Shown one piece after another: positions 1-11,670 of a stretch of 64,000 nucleotides of DNA; position 1 is the first letter of the stretch, and every line of letters starts with the position of its first letter. Below the pieces are notes generated by a model. It was not told where the DNA came from. It worked only from the letters and a program-made list of their open reading frames with translations, and did not search any database. A program made the position numbers and the translations under genes. This DNA comes from Madurella fahalii (Eukaryota > Ascomycota > Sordariomycetes > Sordariales): assembly GCA_029876055.1 (NCBI GenBank), contig CM056876.1:620001-684000 (forward strand). The letters are read 5' to 3'.

Positions 1-85
1 TTTTTACTCGGCCTATACGGTACGATTCTCCTATGTATATAGCGGTAGAAGGCCCGGCACACACTAGTTTGGGTAAAGCTGTGTA

Positions 86-1948
86 CTGTATTTGATAAGC
101 GAGTGCACTAGACAAGCGAATGCACTACTTTCTACCAACCAACAACAACTATCTTCAATTGCAACACATCAACACTACGAACCAACTACAATTACATCAG
201 AAACAGCTGAATCAGACCCTTCTGCAACCTCTTGGCACGTACGGGCATTATGGCCAGGTTTGCCGTACACACCATAGCACCGAACCTTCGTACGACCCCC
301 CCCTGCACCACTACCATCCTGCTCCTTTTCTTGCGCCACCTCCCCCGCCACGGCCTCCTGGCCTGATTGATTCTGTATATCTTGTACTGCAAGCGATCCT
401 CTATGCTGTACGCGTGTTCTTTTAGCTCTCCGGCGCTTGCTTAGTGCCTCGTTGGCCTTGCGGAGCGTAGAAACCTCTGACCGAAGGAGGGTCACTTCGT
501 GCATCATAGCCGTTGTACTTTTTGTAAGCTGGTCTACAGTAGCCAACATCGACGTCGGGGAGCTATTTTGGTGGTTGGCAATGCGAGTCTTGATGAGCGT
601 TGACTGCGCGTTGGCTTCTTGAGGGTTGTGTGGCGTCTGGAATACCCAAGGTTGTGGTGTGCCGGCCCGCGAGTTTAAGGGTGTCGGCGTACGAAGCCGC
701 ATATCTAGCTTAGAAAGTACCCTCTCTGGATCGTACGGCATAAGGCCAGTACCTCTGAAGCCACCCTGTATATTCTTCTCCGTTATAGAGGCGAAGAAGG
801 CTTCGCGGAAGCTATAGAGGAACTCAAGCTTGGTCATGTGGGTGATATGCATCTGCATCAAGTCTTCAACCTGGCGACCGTATGCCTTCTTTAGCGGCCC
901 AAAGCAGCCGATATCGAGTGGCTGGAGGAGGTGAGAGGAATGCGGAGGTATATAGAGCGTGATAATATTGTTCTTCTGGCAATGGAGCTCGAATTCGGTC
1001 GAGTGGTGGCTCTTGTGGCTGTCGAGGATCAATAACCGGTATTTGCCCTTTGCTCGGGGTACTGTATGGTAGTCGAAGTGCTTGATCCAATCTAGGCCTA
1101 CCTTATTGGTAGTCCAGCTATTGTCGGTGGTTGCAATCCGCTATTTGCCTGGGAGGTCGCACTCAGTATACCAGTTGAGGAGGTGGTACTGCGCGGCCAA
1201 AATAATAAACGGAGGGATAGCCTAGCCGAGTGCGTTGACGCCTTGGATTACCGTCGTCTATTCACGGTTGCCAGGCTAGGCCAGCTTCGCCTTACTATGG
1301 CCATCCGAGGTAGTAACCACCATACCCGTGCAGATGATGCCCATTATAAACCCCATCTCGTCGAAGTTATAGATATCGTTATCGACAATACCGTACTTGG
1401 CCTTAGTATTCTATACGAGGGCAAACCAGTTGCCAATAACCTTTGGATCCTCGTATTTAGCCCTTTGGTAATTATACCGACGTACCCAATACTTTCGGAT
1501 CTTTTTATAGCGTTGTACAAAGTTGTATGCCCAGCGTTTGCCGACAGGGGGCGCGTCGCGAATATGTAGCAGTTGGTTGGCTATATCTTCAATACCACAT
1601 GGTCTTGGCGGAAATCCTCGTATATCCAGCTCGACGATATATCGAACAATAGCCTCCTCTTCTTGATCTATAAGCTTGCGCGAATTGGCTGGAAGATCGT
1701 GTCGTGCAGGCTTGCCGTCGCGTCGTCGTAAGAGAGTTGTATGGTGCACGTTGTAGATCTTAGCCGCAGCTCGGAGGCTTAGATTTTTGTCCTTCTTAAG
1801 AGCTTCAAGGGCCAGGATCACCCTGGCTTCATTTGAAGTAGTAGGCATCTTGGGTTGCGTATCAAAAGTCGATGTTGCGTGGGGAGGTGGCGCGTCGCGT
1901 AGAAAGTGGTGCATTCGCTTATCTGGTGCACTCGCTTATCAAATACGT
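86..1948 (-). mobile_element. pogo/Fot1-like DNA transposon, copy 1
   Basis: A 1863-bp element flanked by TA on both sides (84-85 and 1949-1950), the target duplication of pogo/Fot1 and Tc1 elements. Its ends are inverted repeats: the right end read on the minus strand starts ACGTATTTGATAAGCGAG and the left end starts CTGTATTTGATAAGCGAG. Each end then carries a second copy of an ATAAGCGAG-like motif about 17 bp further in, probably a doubled transposase site. The single gene is on the minus strand and is broken by stops. Three other copies of the same superfamily lie at 23895-26482, 44696-46559 and 62349-63896, and copies 1 and 3 have almost the same length (1863 and 1864 bp). Confidence 0.9.
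175..1848 (-). pseudogene. pogo/Fot1-like DDE transposase, RIP-damaged
   Basis: The N-terminal third is open and shows a psq/CENP-B type helix-turn-helix (SLRAAAKIYNVHHTTLLRR) followed by a second DNA-binding part ending near PPVGKRWAYNFVQRY. The catalytic core follows: YNFDEMGF gives the first Asp and LILDSHKSHHS the second, with the SSHLLQPLDIGCFGPLK block after it. The C-terminus holds a degenerate CCHC zinc knuckle ending GKPGHNARTC with one Cys changed to Tyr. At least five in-frame TAG codons break the gene between about 1145 and 1411; four stand where Trp is expected (for example LGW-AIPP and LAW-PGNRE), the G-to-A change typical of RIP. Full length would be about 557 residues. I chose the ATG at 1848 because it begins the conserved N-terminal block. 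It is not functional as it stands. Confidence 0.85.
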
Positions 1949-1950
1949 TA

Positions 1951-2678
1951 GGAAGAATAATAATTTATTTCCTTGGGCTTTGGATTTTGTGGTTGGCGCA
2001 GCACTAAGGCCATGCCGCAACAGCGCTGAAGCCTGATGTTGCATGTAAACTGTACTACAGTAGGTGTGTTGGGTCCTTGGACGAGGGCGCAATGCACGAT
2101 GCAGTGTCTCGGGGACATGGTGTCCCCTGCGTTCAATATAGGGAAGTACTGCCAACGAATTGAAAAAAAAAAAAAAAAAACACCCTGTCGAGGAACCTTG
2201 TACCCCTACCACCTATAGTGCAAAGTACACTACATGTACCCAGAACCGTTAAAGAAAATCAGCCGAGGGGACTGTCATGCGCAGCAAGCAATTGGCTGGC
2301 AACTGGCTAACCCTTGTTTGTTGGATTGTGGCCCCGACGACCCCGGTTGGAAATGGAGGGCCAGTAACGTGACCTCGTGTGTTGGTTGTGCGTTCTTCTC
2401 TTCCTTGGTTCGAAATTACATTGTTTTTTTCGTGAGCAAGAGCAGGGCTTCCTCCAAGCGATTTGCCCCGTCCTATGACAGTGACCAAGTAAAGTTACCC
2501 ACTGTTCCACTCCCTTATTCTTGTAACAAATCACAAACATCAAATCCAATCCTCGATTACGTGCGGAAGGGTATCAGCATTGAAGACAATATCTCAGGCA
2601 TTGGCGCCTTCTCTGGCCAGGCAGCAATTGAGTCCTCAGCAGCTCCGTCTCTTGATTCCACATCAGCAAACGAACACC
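1951..2678. other. Intergenic stretch
   Basis: No convincing gene. It contains an 18-base A run at 2163-2180. The open frames here lack family motifs and the longest overlaps the leader and intron of the downstream acyltransferase gene. Confidence 0.6.
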
Positions 2679-4430
2679 ATGGCAAAGTCAAAGTCAAACA
2701 GAGAGAAATGTGGCACAGAGACGACGGCAGTGCTTCGCAAATTCGGAATCAAGTAAGCACACTTTGTCTCGCCGTGTTCTCAACTTGGTTCTCGCATATT
2801 GGCAATGCTACCTCGAGGCATCTAGAACTAATCAACGACCCAATGTGTGACTTTTAGCGAGACGTACCAACTGGCCATGTATCTACTGGATCAGTACCGT
2901 GGCACGATTCTCTCTTGTCGCTATGAAATCCCGCCACGTCTTGCCCCGGCAGAGTCACGGGCCCAGCTGGAGGAGGTAGTCAGGGTCGCTGTCGTCGACA
3001 CCATCATGAGACATCCGATGCTGCAAGTCGGCATGATAGATGCCACGTCCAAGACTCCCTCGTGGATCCAGCTGCCGAGTCTCGACTTGACCCAACATAT
3101 CCAATGGCTTTATCCCACCGGCACAGGGCATGCCGACTTTGAACAGACGGTGCATGAAACCTTTTGTGCCCAGCTCGACGACCGTTTCCCAGACCTTTCT
3201 ATCAGGCAGCCGGGCTGGAAGATTACCGTTATTCGGCAAGGCAATGCTCCCATTATGGAGGTCCTACTTACTTGGAATCACCCCCAATTCGACGCCGTGG
3301 GTGCTAAGGTGTTCCACGAAGACTTGCTCGAGATGCTCAATGCCCTGCTCAATGCTGGCAACACCTTAAAAGGGGCATACGAGCGGACGGGCTTGGATGG
3401 CGATCTCCTTGTACTGCCTCAAGCGGTCCCCTTGCTTCCGACGCCGATCGAGGGCTTGAAGCGTCTTCCAGTCGATCTGAAACACCTCGCCAAGGCATTA
3501 TGGGAGGAAACTCGGTACCGGTTTCTATTACCCAGTCGGGACGTATCATTGGCAGCTTGGTGCCCGATTCGTCCCTCTCCGTACAAGACCCAATTTCGGG
3601 CCTTTTTCGTCGACAACCCATCTCTGCTTGCGATCCAGGCCCTCTGCCGGCAGCACCAGACTACCATCACCGGTCTGCTGAACGGGTTAGCGCTCATTGC
3701 CTTCTCATCACACCTCGACGCCGCCGTCGCCCCGGCCTTTCAGAGCTCTACCATCGTGGACCATCGCCGAAATCTGCCCCCGGCCCCGCCAGATGCCCCG
3801 TGGGTCCGGTCGGACAGGGCAGTGAGCAACTACGTAACGCAGTGCTTCCATAGATGGGACACGGAGCTAGTGGCGCAGGTCCGCTCCAAGCTGCCAGCAG
3901 CCGATGCAGCCGATGGAAGCAATGCCGGCAGCGAGGGATCAAGACATCTGTCGGCCGAACTCGAACACGAACTCTGGACCGCCTCGGCACGGAATCGGCG
4001 CGAGATCGTAGACAAGCTTGCAGAGGGGCTGCGAAACGACCTGGTAGGCCTGTTCAAATACGTCACGGACTGGCAGCAGACCATGAGGAACCTGGCGAAA
4101 AGGCCGCGCCAGTTCTCGTGGCTGGTGACCAACATTGGGGTGTTGGACGGTATTGGGGCCATCCCCACCACCACCACCACCACGAGCGACACCATGAGCG
4201 ACACCAACAAATCCGCCCATGGCCAGCAGAGGTGGTCCATCAGCCGAGCGCAGTTTGGCCTCAGCACCGAGGTCCCCATGGCAGCCATCGAGTTCTCCCC
4301 AGTCAGCGTCGCTGGCCGGGGCATGTGCGTCAGCGCCACCTGGGCCGACTGTGCTGTCGAGGTGACGCTAGGGGAGCGCATCATGGCTGATATGGAAAGG
4401 TGGATGGCCCAACTCGCGAGCCAGTCATGA
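2679..4430 (+). CDS. BAHD/alcohol-acetyltransferase-like acyltransferase (two exons)
   Basis: Two exons, 2679-2752 and 2858-4430, give 548 residues. The intron (2753-2857, 105 nt) starts GTAAGC, has a CTAATC branch-like site and ends TTTTAG; splicing makes FGINETYQLAMYLL across the join. The ATG sits in a good context (CACCATGG). The protein resembles the CoA-dependent acyltransferase/condensation superfamily: the HxxxD-type motif appears as NHPQFDAVG near residue 150, in the expected place after a beta-rich N-terminal lobe, and the C-terminal lobe has the pattern QFGLSTEVPMAAIEF. These enzymes move an acyl group from CoA to an alcohol or amine; the substrate cannot be read from the sequence. 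A run of threonines near residue 440 is a low-complexity loop. No other biosynthetic gene adjoins it, so I would not call a cluster. An alternative is a stand-alone condensation-like protein of unknown activity. Confidence 0.75.
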
Positions 4431-5058
4431 ATGCACTCTGTACCTTCTGATGTGCCTTGCTACAAGGTGCGCCGCTTGTACAGATATGTACATTTTAGTA
4501 GTTAAACCTGCGTGCGAACTTCGAAGTAGCTGAGAGAAAAGAATCGTCAGGAACCTGAGGAAATCATGTGTTTGAACCCTTCAAGTTGCTCTTCCTAGCC
4601 CCTGGACAGCACCTCCAAAGCCTGAACTCCAATTTGGCCTAGCCTCGAGACAAAACGGTCAACGCCTGTTGTCGTTCCCGGGTCACAATTCTGGGCGCAT
4701 ATGCTAGCTCCTAACACGTCCTGACAAGCCTGCGACGGGCCACAATCAAGGTACGGCTGAGGGACTTTTGAACAGCGCGAGCTATGGCACATTCCAGACG
4801 GTGAGCTACGAGTTTACACGCCAATGTTGATCCTCCCAATGTCGATTTACGCGCATGGGGGCCTGACGTTGGGAGGGAAAGGTGGGTGGAATCTCGGTTG
4901 TTGCGCAAGGCTCCTCTGGCCTTTTCCTCCAACAGCAATGGCACATGCAGAGCACCACTCTCCTCGCGCCACCGAGTCCCGGACAGTTTGGACAATTTTC
5001 ACAACGGCTCACGCCGTGTGTCGCATATTGGTAGAAGTCGTCAGTCTACAGTGTCATC
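4431..5058. other. Intergenic stretch
   Basis: No supported gene. Short frames on both strands show no motif. The right edge may include the lost 5' part of the DUF3176 pseudogene that follows. Confidence 0.5.
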
Positions 5059-6150
5059 ATGTTGGGGTCGCTGGCGGCCATTGTCTTGGTTCCGGTCATG
5101 TTCCAGGGCGCCCGCTCCCGATGTGGCACCTCTCCATCAGCGCTGAACTCGCTCATCTCGGCTATGGTAGTTGTGTTAAAGGCAAGCATGCTGGCCATCA
5201 TCGTCAAGGGGCTGACGCAGACAAAGAGGATGTGGTTCAAAAAGGCCCGTCCTCTGTCGGACTGTGCTGCCTACGACAAGGGGGGGTACAGCATCTTCAG
5301 TGCTCTGCATTTGCTCTGGGTCATTCGCGCAAGGTCAGACACTGCCTTTCTAGAGACATTGAAGTAGTATTGGGAACTTGAAGTGAAGGCGCTGACAGAC
5401 AACCTGGGACTGATGTAGACAAATCGGCGCGTCGCCGGCTCTCTTGGCCATCATGGCCGCCTTTGCCATTGACCCTTTAACACAACAAGTCATCTAGTTC
5501 TATCTGCGCACCCAAGCCGCCGTCGACCCCGGCGCCATGAAGGCGACGATTCCACGGACGTCAGTGTATGCCCCGTTGGGCAGAAACTATGCGTCTGGAG
5601 CATCGAGGACGCCCCCACGTCTGTGGCGGTCAGCAACTGCCCCAGCGGCAACTGCACCTTTGGCACGCCGTACCGCACCCTGGCCGTCTATAGCGAGTGC
5701 CACTGCCTGATAGACAACCTGAGGGGCGTGTTTGACGTGGCCCAAAGCCGGCGGGCCCGACGACCTCATGTACAATTTTTCCCAAGGCGGTCTCGACTTG
5801 GCCAACATCCCGCGCACCTTTACCAACATCGCCACGGCCCTGATCACTCACATGCGCTCTGTCAAAGAGGGCTGGCGGTCCCAGGGCTACAGCACCCCCG
5901 CCGAGGGCACCGTCACCTACACCCAGTTCGTCATTGGCGTGCGCTGGGCCTGGCTCAGTCTGCCGGCCGGCCGGCCTGGGCGCCTTCACACTGTTATGTC
6001 GTGGCCGTGGCCCTGTAGACGGTCGTCGACAGGCCTGAGCACATGCTGGACGACGCCTATCCGAGGGACTTGTTGCTGTATAGGGTCACAGGCAGGGAGC
6101 GGAGGGCCGTGTACTATGATCAGTGAGTATGATCGGTTGTAGTCTCATCA
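5059..6150 (+). pseudogene. DUF3176 family fungal membrane protein, degenerate
   Basis: Pieces of one fungal DUF3176 protein appear in order but in different frames. They are a membrane segment followed by LTQTKRMWFKKARPL (5200-5260), matching the family pattern QLKWxWF-x-RPL; then LAIMAAFAIDPLTQQVI (about 5442-5492), matching the conserved AIDPFxQQ; then SNCPSGNCTF with a following Cys-rich piece (5630-5710); then LANIPRTFTNIATALITHMR (5800-5860) and VRWAWLSLPA (5938-5968), the usual last membrane segment. At least one in-frame TAG (after QQVI) and several frame changes separate them, so no single splice pattern restores the gene. The family has several membrane helices and an extracellular Cys-rich domain; its function is unknown. 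GC content is normal, so decay may be by ordinary mutation and not RIP. Confidence 0.75.
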
Positions 6151-6668
6151 ATTGATTGATCAAAGTCGATGACGGAACTGTGCTCCTATCTTATCTAGCC
6201 CAATCACCCTTCAGACCGCAAGGGATCCGTGACAAATCCATTCTTGATCCTTCAGCGAGGGGATGCTCTCAACAAAAACCCGCGTGTTGGGGGGAAGCCG
6301 AGGTAAACCACATATCTGCAGGTTTGAGGCGCCGCCATGTATCGATTGCAACACGGCGCCTTGGCAACAATAGAGCCCGAATCCCGGACCGGGACTACGT
6401 ACAAGGCTCGAGCCAACGGACAAACAAGGGTTGGACCATAAACCACATGGATCTTTGTTGGGCGCTGGCGTCAGCGTTTTCCCGCACTTCGCTTTCCAGG
6501 CACGGAATTGGCGGAATTGCAGCTTACGGACCCGTTCACATAGAGTGCAACGCAGCACAAACCCTTTTTTCTCTCCGGAAGACTACTTTAAAAGAACGAA
6601 GAGGAGAAACGCTCACCAGAACAGATGGAAGCAAGGGGTGAAGAAGACACAAGACTGTTAACCCCAGC
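6151..6668. other. Intergenic stretch and leader of the DUF829 gene
   Basis: No supported gene. The last 100 bases are A-rich and probably hold the 5' untranslated region of the next gene. Confidence 0.5.
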
Positions 6669-7571
6669 ATGGCATCATCTGCATTACCGACACCACCTGC
6701 ACCTGTACGGCTCTCGCCATCAGTCACCCTTTACAACCCAGCGGTACCCAACAGCGGTGCTGCACCCGGGATCCCCGGCGGACCGCGTCTCGTTGTCCTG
6801 ACCACATGGGTCTTTGCTCAAGACGGCCACATCGCGAAGTATGTAGCCGGCTACCAGGAGCTGTTCCCCGGCGCGGCCATTCTCGTTGCCAAGTGCTTCT
6901 TCCGCCACTTCTTTTCTATCCAGGCGGCGAAGAAGGAGCTCGAACCAGCGGTATCGGCCATCCGTAATATTCTCGGGCCGCACCGTCATGATCAGAAGGC
7001 AAAAAGCGCGAGATCGGAACCCTCCCTCATCCTCCACATCTTCTCCAATAGCGGCTTGGGCACGGCGCACAATCTGTGCGAGGTCTACAAGGTGACCTGT
7101 CCGTCTCCCCACGACGAGGACGGCGGGAGACTGCCGCCTCATGCGACGGTCTTTGACTCGGCCCCCGGGCGGTACGGGTTCTGGTGCGTAGCCTCGGCCG
7201 TCATGTTCGGCGTCCCCCGGGGCCGGTGGGCGCGGCGCCTCGCTGCGTTGCCGTTGGCTTATCTCCTGACCAGCAGCCTATGGGTCTGGGTGCGCGTGCT
7301 GGGGGGCCAGGACTGGGTGTCCGCCTGGGCACGCGATTTCAACGACCCGGAGCGGATGCTGGAAACGTGTCGCGCGTACGCATACAGCCGCGCCGACCCG
7401 CTTGTGGAGGCCCGTGTCGTCGAGGCTCATGCCAGGCACGCCCGTGCCCAGGGGTTTTTGGTCTTGCACCAGGCGGATTTTGTCGATTCTGCCCATGTAT
7501 CGCATGCCAGGGCGAATCCAGGGCGGTACTGGGGGGTTGTAAAAGAAACGTGGGAGGGGAGGGCCTGATTT
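6669..7571 (+). CDS. DUF829 / PaxU-like alpha/beta-hydrolase-fold protein
   Basis: One intronless frame of 299 residues plus stop. It begins strand-like (RLVVLTTWVFAQDGHIAKY), the usual start of DUF829 proteins, and has the nucleophile-elbow region LILHIFSNSGL near residue 125 where the family has FSNGG. Late acid and base candidates are YSRADPLV near residue 237 and DSAHVSHARANPGRYW near 280, matching the family ending SxHVxHMRxDPxRYW. DUF829 includes TMEM53 and the PaxU protein of indole-diterpene gene clusters; the enzymatic role is not established. A hydrophobic stretch (LPLAYLLTSSLWVWVRVL) may touch membrane. No terpene or prenyltransferase gene is visible nearby, so there is no evidence for an indole-diterpene cluster. 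Start chosen as the first ATG before conserved sequence. Confidence 0.8.
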
Positions 7572-8571
7572 AAGAGCCTTTGTCGGCGATGGGATCTCAG
7601 GCCATCGATCGGGTACTAAGCTTTCTCTCTCCAACACCCCCCTCCCCCGGGGGGGTATCCAGTGGGAGAGAACTGCGTGCGGCCAACTGTGGATATACTT
7701 TTCTTTGATGCCTGGGAAGAGGAGGAATACGTCGAGCCGGTTATCGACCTGAGCGTGCCCAACTGGTTGAGGTCATCTGCAGCCAGCCGGACAATTTCAG
7801 CTCCGCAGAGCAGCCCGAACTCCGCGTCCAGCGGCCAAGCTGATGGTCGTCCTATGCAGCAAACGGGGGACTGTGGAGTGGAACCGTATCTGACAGCGGG
7901 TGCGGGCCGACGTTATGGTGAAGGATGAGTCTCCTGTGCCGGACCCTTTCCCGCTTCTACTAGACAGGCAGCAATTTCTACGCTGTATCGGGATGAAACC
8001 CTGTGCTATGAGGGAAAGACGTTATGTACGATCATTTTGATAGGGAGCATGCGGGACAGCTAGGCGGCGTGAAGCGGATGTCGTGCAACCACCCTAAGAG
8101 CACGGGGGAGGCATTGGAGTTCAAGCAGCTGAACAGTTTTAAGAACCGTTTTGAGACGGTCCACGGCGTTAAACTACGGGCCTGAGTTGAGTTTTGTTCA
8201 AACGCTGTAGCGATGCGTTGACAGAATCGATAGGGTTGTGTACATCTATATGCCAAATCGCCCCTAACTTGTGTTTATTTCCTGGAGGCGTAGTGGCTTT
8301 GTCATCGTGATCTTACTACAGCATATCGATCCTGGTGCTCAAATGGGAATAGTCCATAGTAGGGGGTCGTGGTCGAGTAAGGTCTTGAGAGGCCTTGAAG
8401 TCGTTTATTTCCCTTAGCATCCGCCAGATCCTGTAATCTAATATAGTTCGGTACCCCGTTGTCTCCTTTCTCGCTCAATCTCCACGGATCTCATCAACAA
8501 TGAATAACGTTACTGTCTAGAAGTAAACGACATATAACCCACGCCAGAAGCCTTCCGCCTCTTGCGGCTCA
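7572..8571. other. Intergenic stretch
   Basis: Holds the 3' region of the DUF829 gene, including a C/G run at 7636-7657 (ACCCCCCTCCCCCGGGGGGG). An 88-codon frame at 7662-7928 has no recognisable motif and I do not call it a gene. Nothing else seen. Confidence 0.5.
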
Positions 8572-10282
8572 TCACACGGTCTTCGAGATCTTAAAGCCCC
8601 CCGGCACCCTTGTCTGGAAAACGCCGTCGGGATCATATCGTGCCGCGACGTCCTTCATAAACCGCACGTTTGCCTCCCCATAACTCCCCAGCGGGTTCTG
8701 GTCCTCCATTGCGTAGTTCATGTAACGGAAGGCAACCCCACCGCCCGCCTGGGCTACGAACCGGTCGATCCTGTCTGACATAGTCTTCACCGCGGCCGCC
8801 GCGGCCTCGACCGCAGCGTCGCTCGCCTTGGGATCTATACCCAGGCCGCCCGCGAGGATAAGGGCGTTCTCGTGGACCGTATCCTCCATCCCGAGCACAT
8901 TGCCACCAGCGGCCTGGCCGAGAGCGCCCATGTAGGCGGGTAGCGGTTGCAGGACGATGAGGCTCGAGAACAGGGACGGGTCCATGGCCTCTGACACGGC
9001 CGAAACGAGTGCTTCGTGCTCGGCCGTGCAGAAGCGTACGATCCGTGCGTCGTTCTTGAAGGTGTTGCTCAAGCCCAGACTTCTAGGGACGGGGTTAGCA
9101 GCCCACCGGCCGTCCCTCGGGGGACGGAGACTTACATCCTGCCGCTGTCGTCCCGCATCGCGCCATCCGAGGCGACGGCCATGCTCATCATGCCTGTGGC
9201 GTTCGCAATCACCGGCAGGCCTTCGACCTCGGCCCATGCGGACCCGGTGTACGGGCGCCCGCGCGTGTTGACGTGCACGCCACCCGTCAGCCACCCGGGC
9301 GCCGACGGGTCGTGCGCCCAGAAGGCGAAGACGTGGTCATCACCCCACGTCTGGTTCTGGTCCGCGAACTTAACGAGCATGTCGGCGACAGCGTCCGAGC
9401 GGTCCGCCGCCATCAGACGCCGGTCGTACCACAGGTCGGCGCCCTTGACCGCGCGCACATCGAAGCGCGTCACGATGCCGAAGTTTCCGCCCCCGCCCTT
9501 GAGCGCGCGGAACAGGTCGCTGTGGTTCGACGCGTTGGCGTTGACGATGGAGCCGTTGGCGAGCACGACCTCGTAGTTGATGACGCTGTCACAGCCCATG
9601 CCCACGCGGCCCGAGTAGTACGAGATGCCGCCGCCGAGCAGGAAGCCGCCGACGCCGACGCTGCCGTCACGCCCACCCGCCGCCGCGACGCCGTGCCTGC
9701 CGAGCTCGGCGTACACGTCCCGCCAGCGGCCGCCGGACCCAATGCTCGCGACGTTGGCGGCGGCGTCGTACGTCGTCGTGTTAAGCGCGCTCAGGTCGAT
9801 GGTTACGCCTGACGCTGTGCCGCTCATGCCGGGAATCCCGCCGTGCCCGCCGCTGCGGACCGCGATGTCCCACCCGCCCACCTCAACGCCGAGGAGCGTC
9901 GTGAGCCCGGCGGAGAGCTCGGCCGCCGACCGCGGCACGAGAAAGCACGACGGCCGGAGGCGCAGGTTCATGGCCCAGGTGTAGGCGACGTGGGCTTCGT
10001 AGTCGGGGGACGCGGCCAAGAGGACGCGGTCCGAGAGACCGGCGGCGACAAGCGCATCACACTGGACAGGGGCGAGACGTGTTAGCAGTCGGCAGACGGG
10101 TTAACTGGCGGGGCCGCTGGGGAGTGGGGACCTACGGCTCGCTCCCCCGGGCTCGTGGTGTTTGAGCCCCAGGGAGCGTCTCGCGGGACGAACCGCGGTT
10201 GGGCGGCCGGCGGGGGCTCCGCCGTTGCCAAAGGCGCCCGCCCGCCAAGAAGCACAGCAGCAGTGATAGCGAGGGACAGCAT
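8572..10282 (-). CDS. Secreted FAD-linked oxidase (BBE-like, FAD_binding_4), three exons
   Basis: Exons on the minus strand are 10282-10136, 10061-9136 and 9082-8572, giving 527 residues. Intron 1 (74 nt) has GTAGGT, GCTAAC and CAG; intron 2 (53 nt) has GTAAGT, GCTAAC and TAG. Both joins keep frame. A signal peptide (MLSLAITAAVLLGGRAPLATA) is followed by CDALVAAGL, the usual exon 2 opening of this family. The FAD domain shows RSGGHGG, whose His is the usual covalent FAD site, then GGFLLGGGISYYSGRVGMG and the GGGGNFGIVTRF block. The second Cys of bicovalent berberine-bridge enzymes seems absent, so single attachment is likely. The C-terminus has the BBE pattern YMNYAMED and YDPDGVFQTRVPGG. Several NxS/T sites fit secretion. 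Such enzymes oxidise alcohols, sugars or secondary metabolites with O2; the substrate is unknown. Confidence 0.88.
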
Positions 10283-11404
10283 GTCAAGGTTATCTTACGA
10301 GGGTATGCAGAGAGGCGTATCTCGACGGCACAAGGCGGTCGAAGTAGTCCGTGTGTGGAGTGACCGGCGGAACAGTCGATTTGGCGACGAGCAGCCTCAT
10401 ATATGTACGTAGGCCCGGCGTTCATTTGCACTCCGCCGCTTTATCCTCACGAGGCGAGACCTCTTGCTATACTCCTTCCTTGTGTCCATCTCATCAGGCT
10501 AGCAACGCCGCTGGACGACCACGGCACCTGTTGCCATTGGCAAATACCCGCCGTGGGGGCTTGCCGAATCCGTATATGTTAATCGTCGACAAGGGTTCGT
10601 ATGCGGCTTGGTGGATCTAATGTGGCACGGCTAGGAAGACCGAGAGTGAATGCTGACGTCACACGCGTGTTATGTAAGTCGTTGCCCTGCACAAGGGGTA
10701 GACGGCCGCTGGCCTTACGCATTTCGTAGCTGGCGAAAACCGGGAGATGAGAAACGGGACTGGCGTCCAAGCAGCTCGAGGCAGGGCATACGACCGGGTT
10801 AAGTCCGCCACCGCAGGCTTATTTCGAGGGTTCCTCTATCCGTTTCCGCGGCCCACAGGGAGCATCCATAGCCAGCTTCCCCTCGTGGGAGGTGTATAGA
10901 CAAGGGCGTGAAGCGCCGATATCCCGCATCCGCCGTGTCTGCCCGTTACGGAAGCGCACAGGGCGCTCGGTGTCCGCAGTCGATCTCGTAATGAAGGCAG
11001 GCATCCGATCGAGCAACGCACACACAGCCCCGCCGGCCAACCGTAATAACAACCACCAGGCCGCCAGTCCCTGCCGCTGAGCCACGCGCCACGTAACTCG
11101 CTAGCATACTTAGCATTAAGTTGATTGCGTGTCGAGGCTGGCCCTGGACCTCTGGACATCCTATAGGGCTCCCACGACTGGCAGTGGGGTTGCCGTTATC
11201 ATCAGCTCTCGGTGGATACGAAGAAATACTACTCTAGTAATAATAACTCTCCGTCCTCGACCTCACTACCAGCTCTGTTATCATCATTCCACCAGGTGTG
11301 GACTGGCAGGCCGTCTGAGCTTCGGTTTGCACGTGTCAAACTTGATCGACACTGGTCCCACGAGCCATGGATCAACACGGCCCGTCGGTTTTCCTACTGG
11401 ATAC
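10283..11404. other. Intergenic stretch, promoter side of the FAD oxidase
   Basis: A TATA-like ACATATATGAGG on the minus strand near 10400 lies upstream of the oxidase ATG. No other gene is supported. The stretch ends at the left LTR of the Copia relic; GATAC at 11400-11404 would be its target duplication. Confidence 0.5.
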
Positions 11405-11670
11405 TATCGGAAACACGGCACCTCTGAATCTTAGGAAATGACAGTTTAGGATTTTTATGTGTCTTGTCTTAATTATCTTGATTGTCTCTGTATGTCTCCA
11501 TCTGTGTTAGAGAGCTTGCTCCTTTTATAGACGAGATACCCGTATAGGATAACGTCTGTACAGTGGCACAGTCCGCTGCCAGCCTGCTTTAGCTGACTAG
11601 AGTACATGGGTTTGACTCCTGCACTAGATCCTGTAATCCTGATCCTTTGGCACATGATCCTTTTGATACA
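11405..11670 (-). repeat. Copia family A LTR (3' LTR of the relic)
   Basis: 266 bp. Read on the minus strand it starts TGTATCAAAAGGATCATG and ends TTTCCGATA, where intact copies end CCGACA, a CA-to-TA change. It is nearly the same sequence as the LTRs at 13336-13855 (with insertion), 24988-25244, 26979-27221 and 63407-63660. Confidence 0.85.

Noticed and set aside
7662..7928. 88-codon frame after the DUF829 gene
   Set aside because: No motif, no convincing start context or splice support.
9273..9812. 179-codon plus-strand frame
   Set aside because: It mirrors the FAD oxidase, whose motifs and introns are convincing on the minus strand.
2679..10282. Secondary-metabolite cluster from acyltransferase, PaxU-like protein and FAD oxidase
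   Set aside because: No synthase, prenyltransferase, P450 or regulator lies between them; the three genes alone are not enough.
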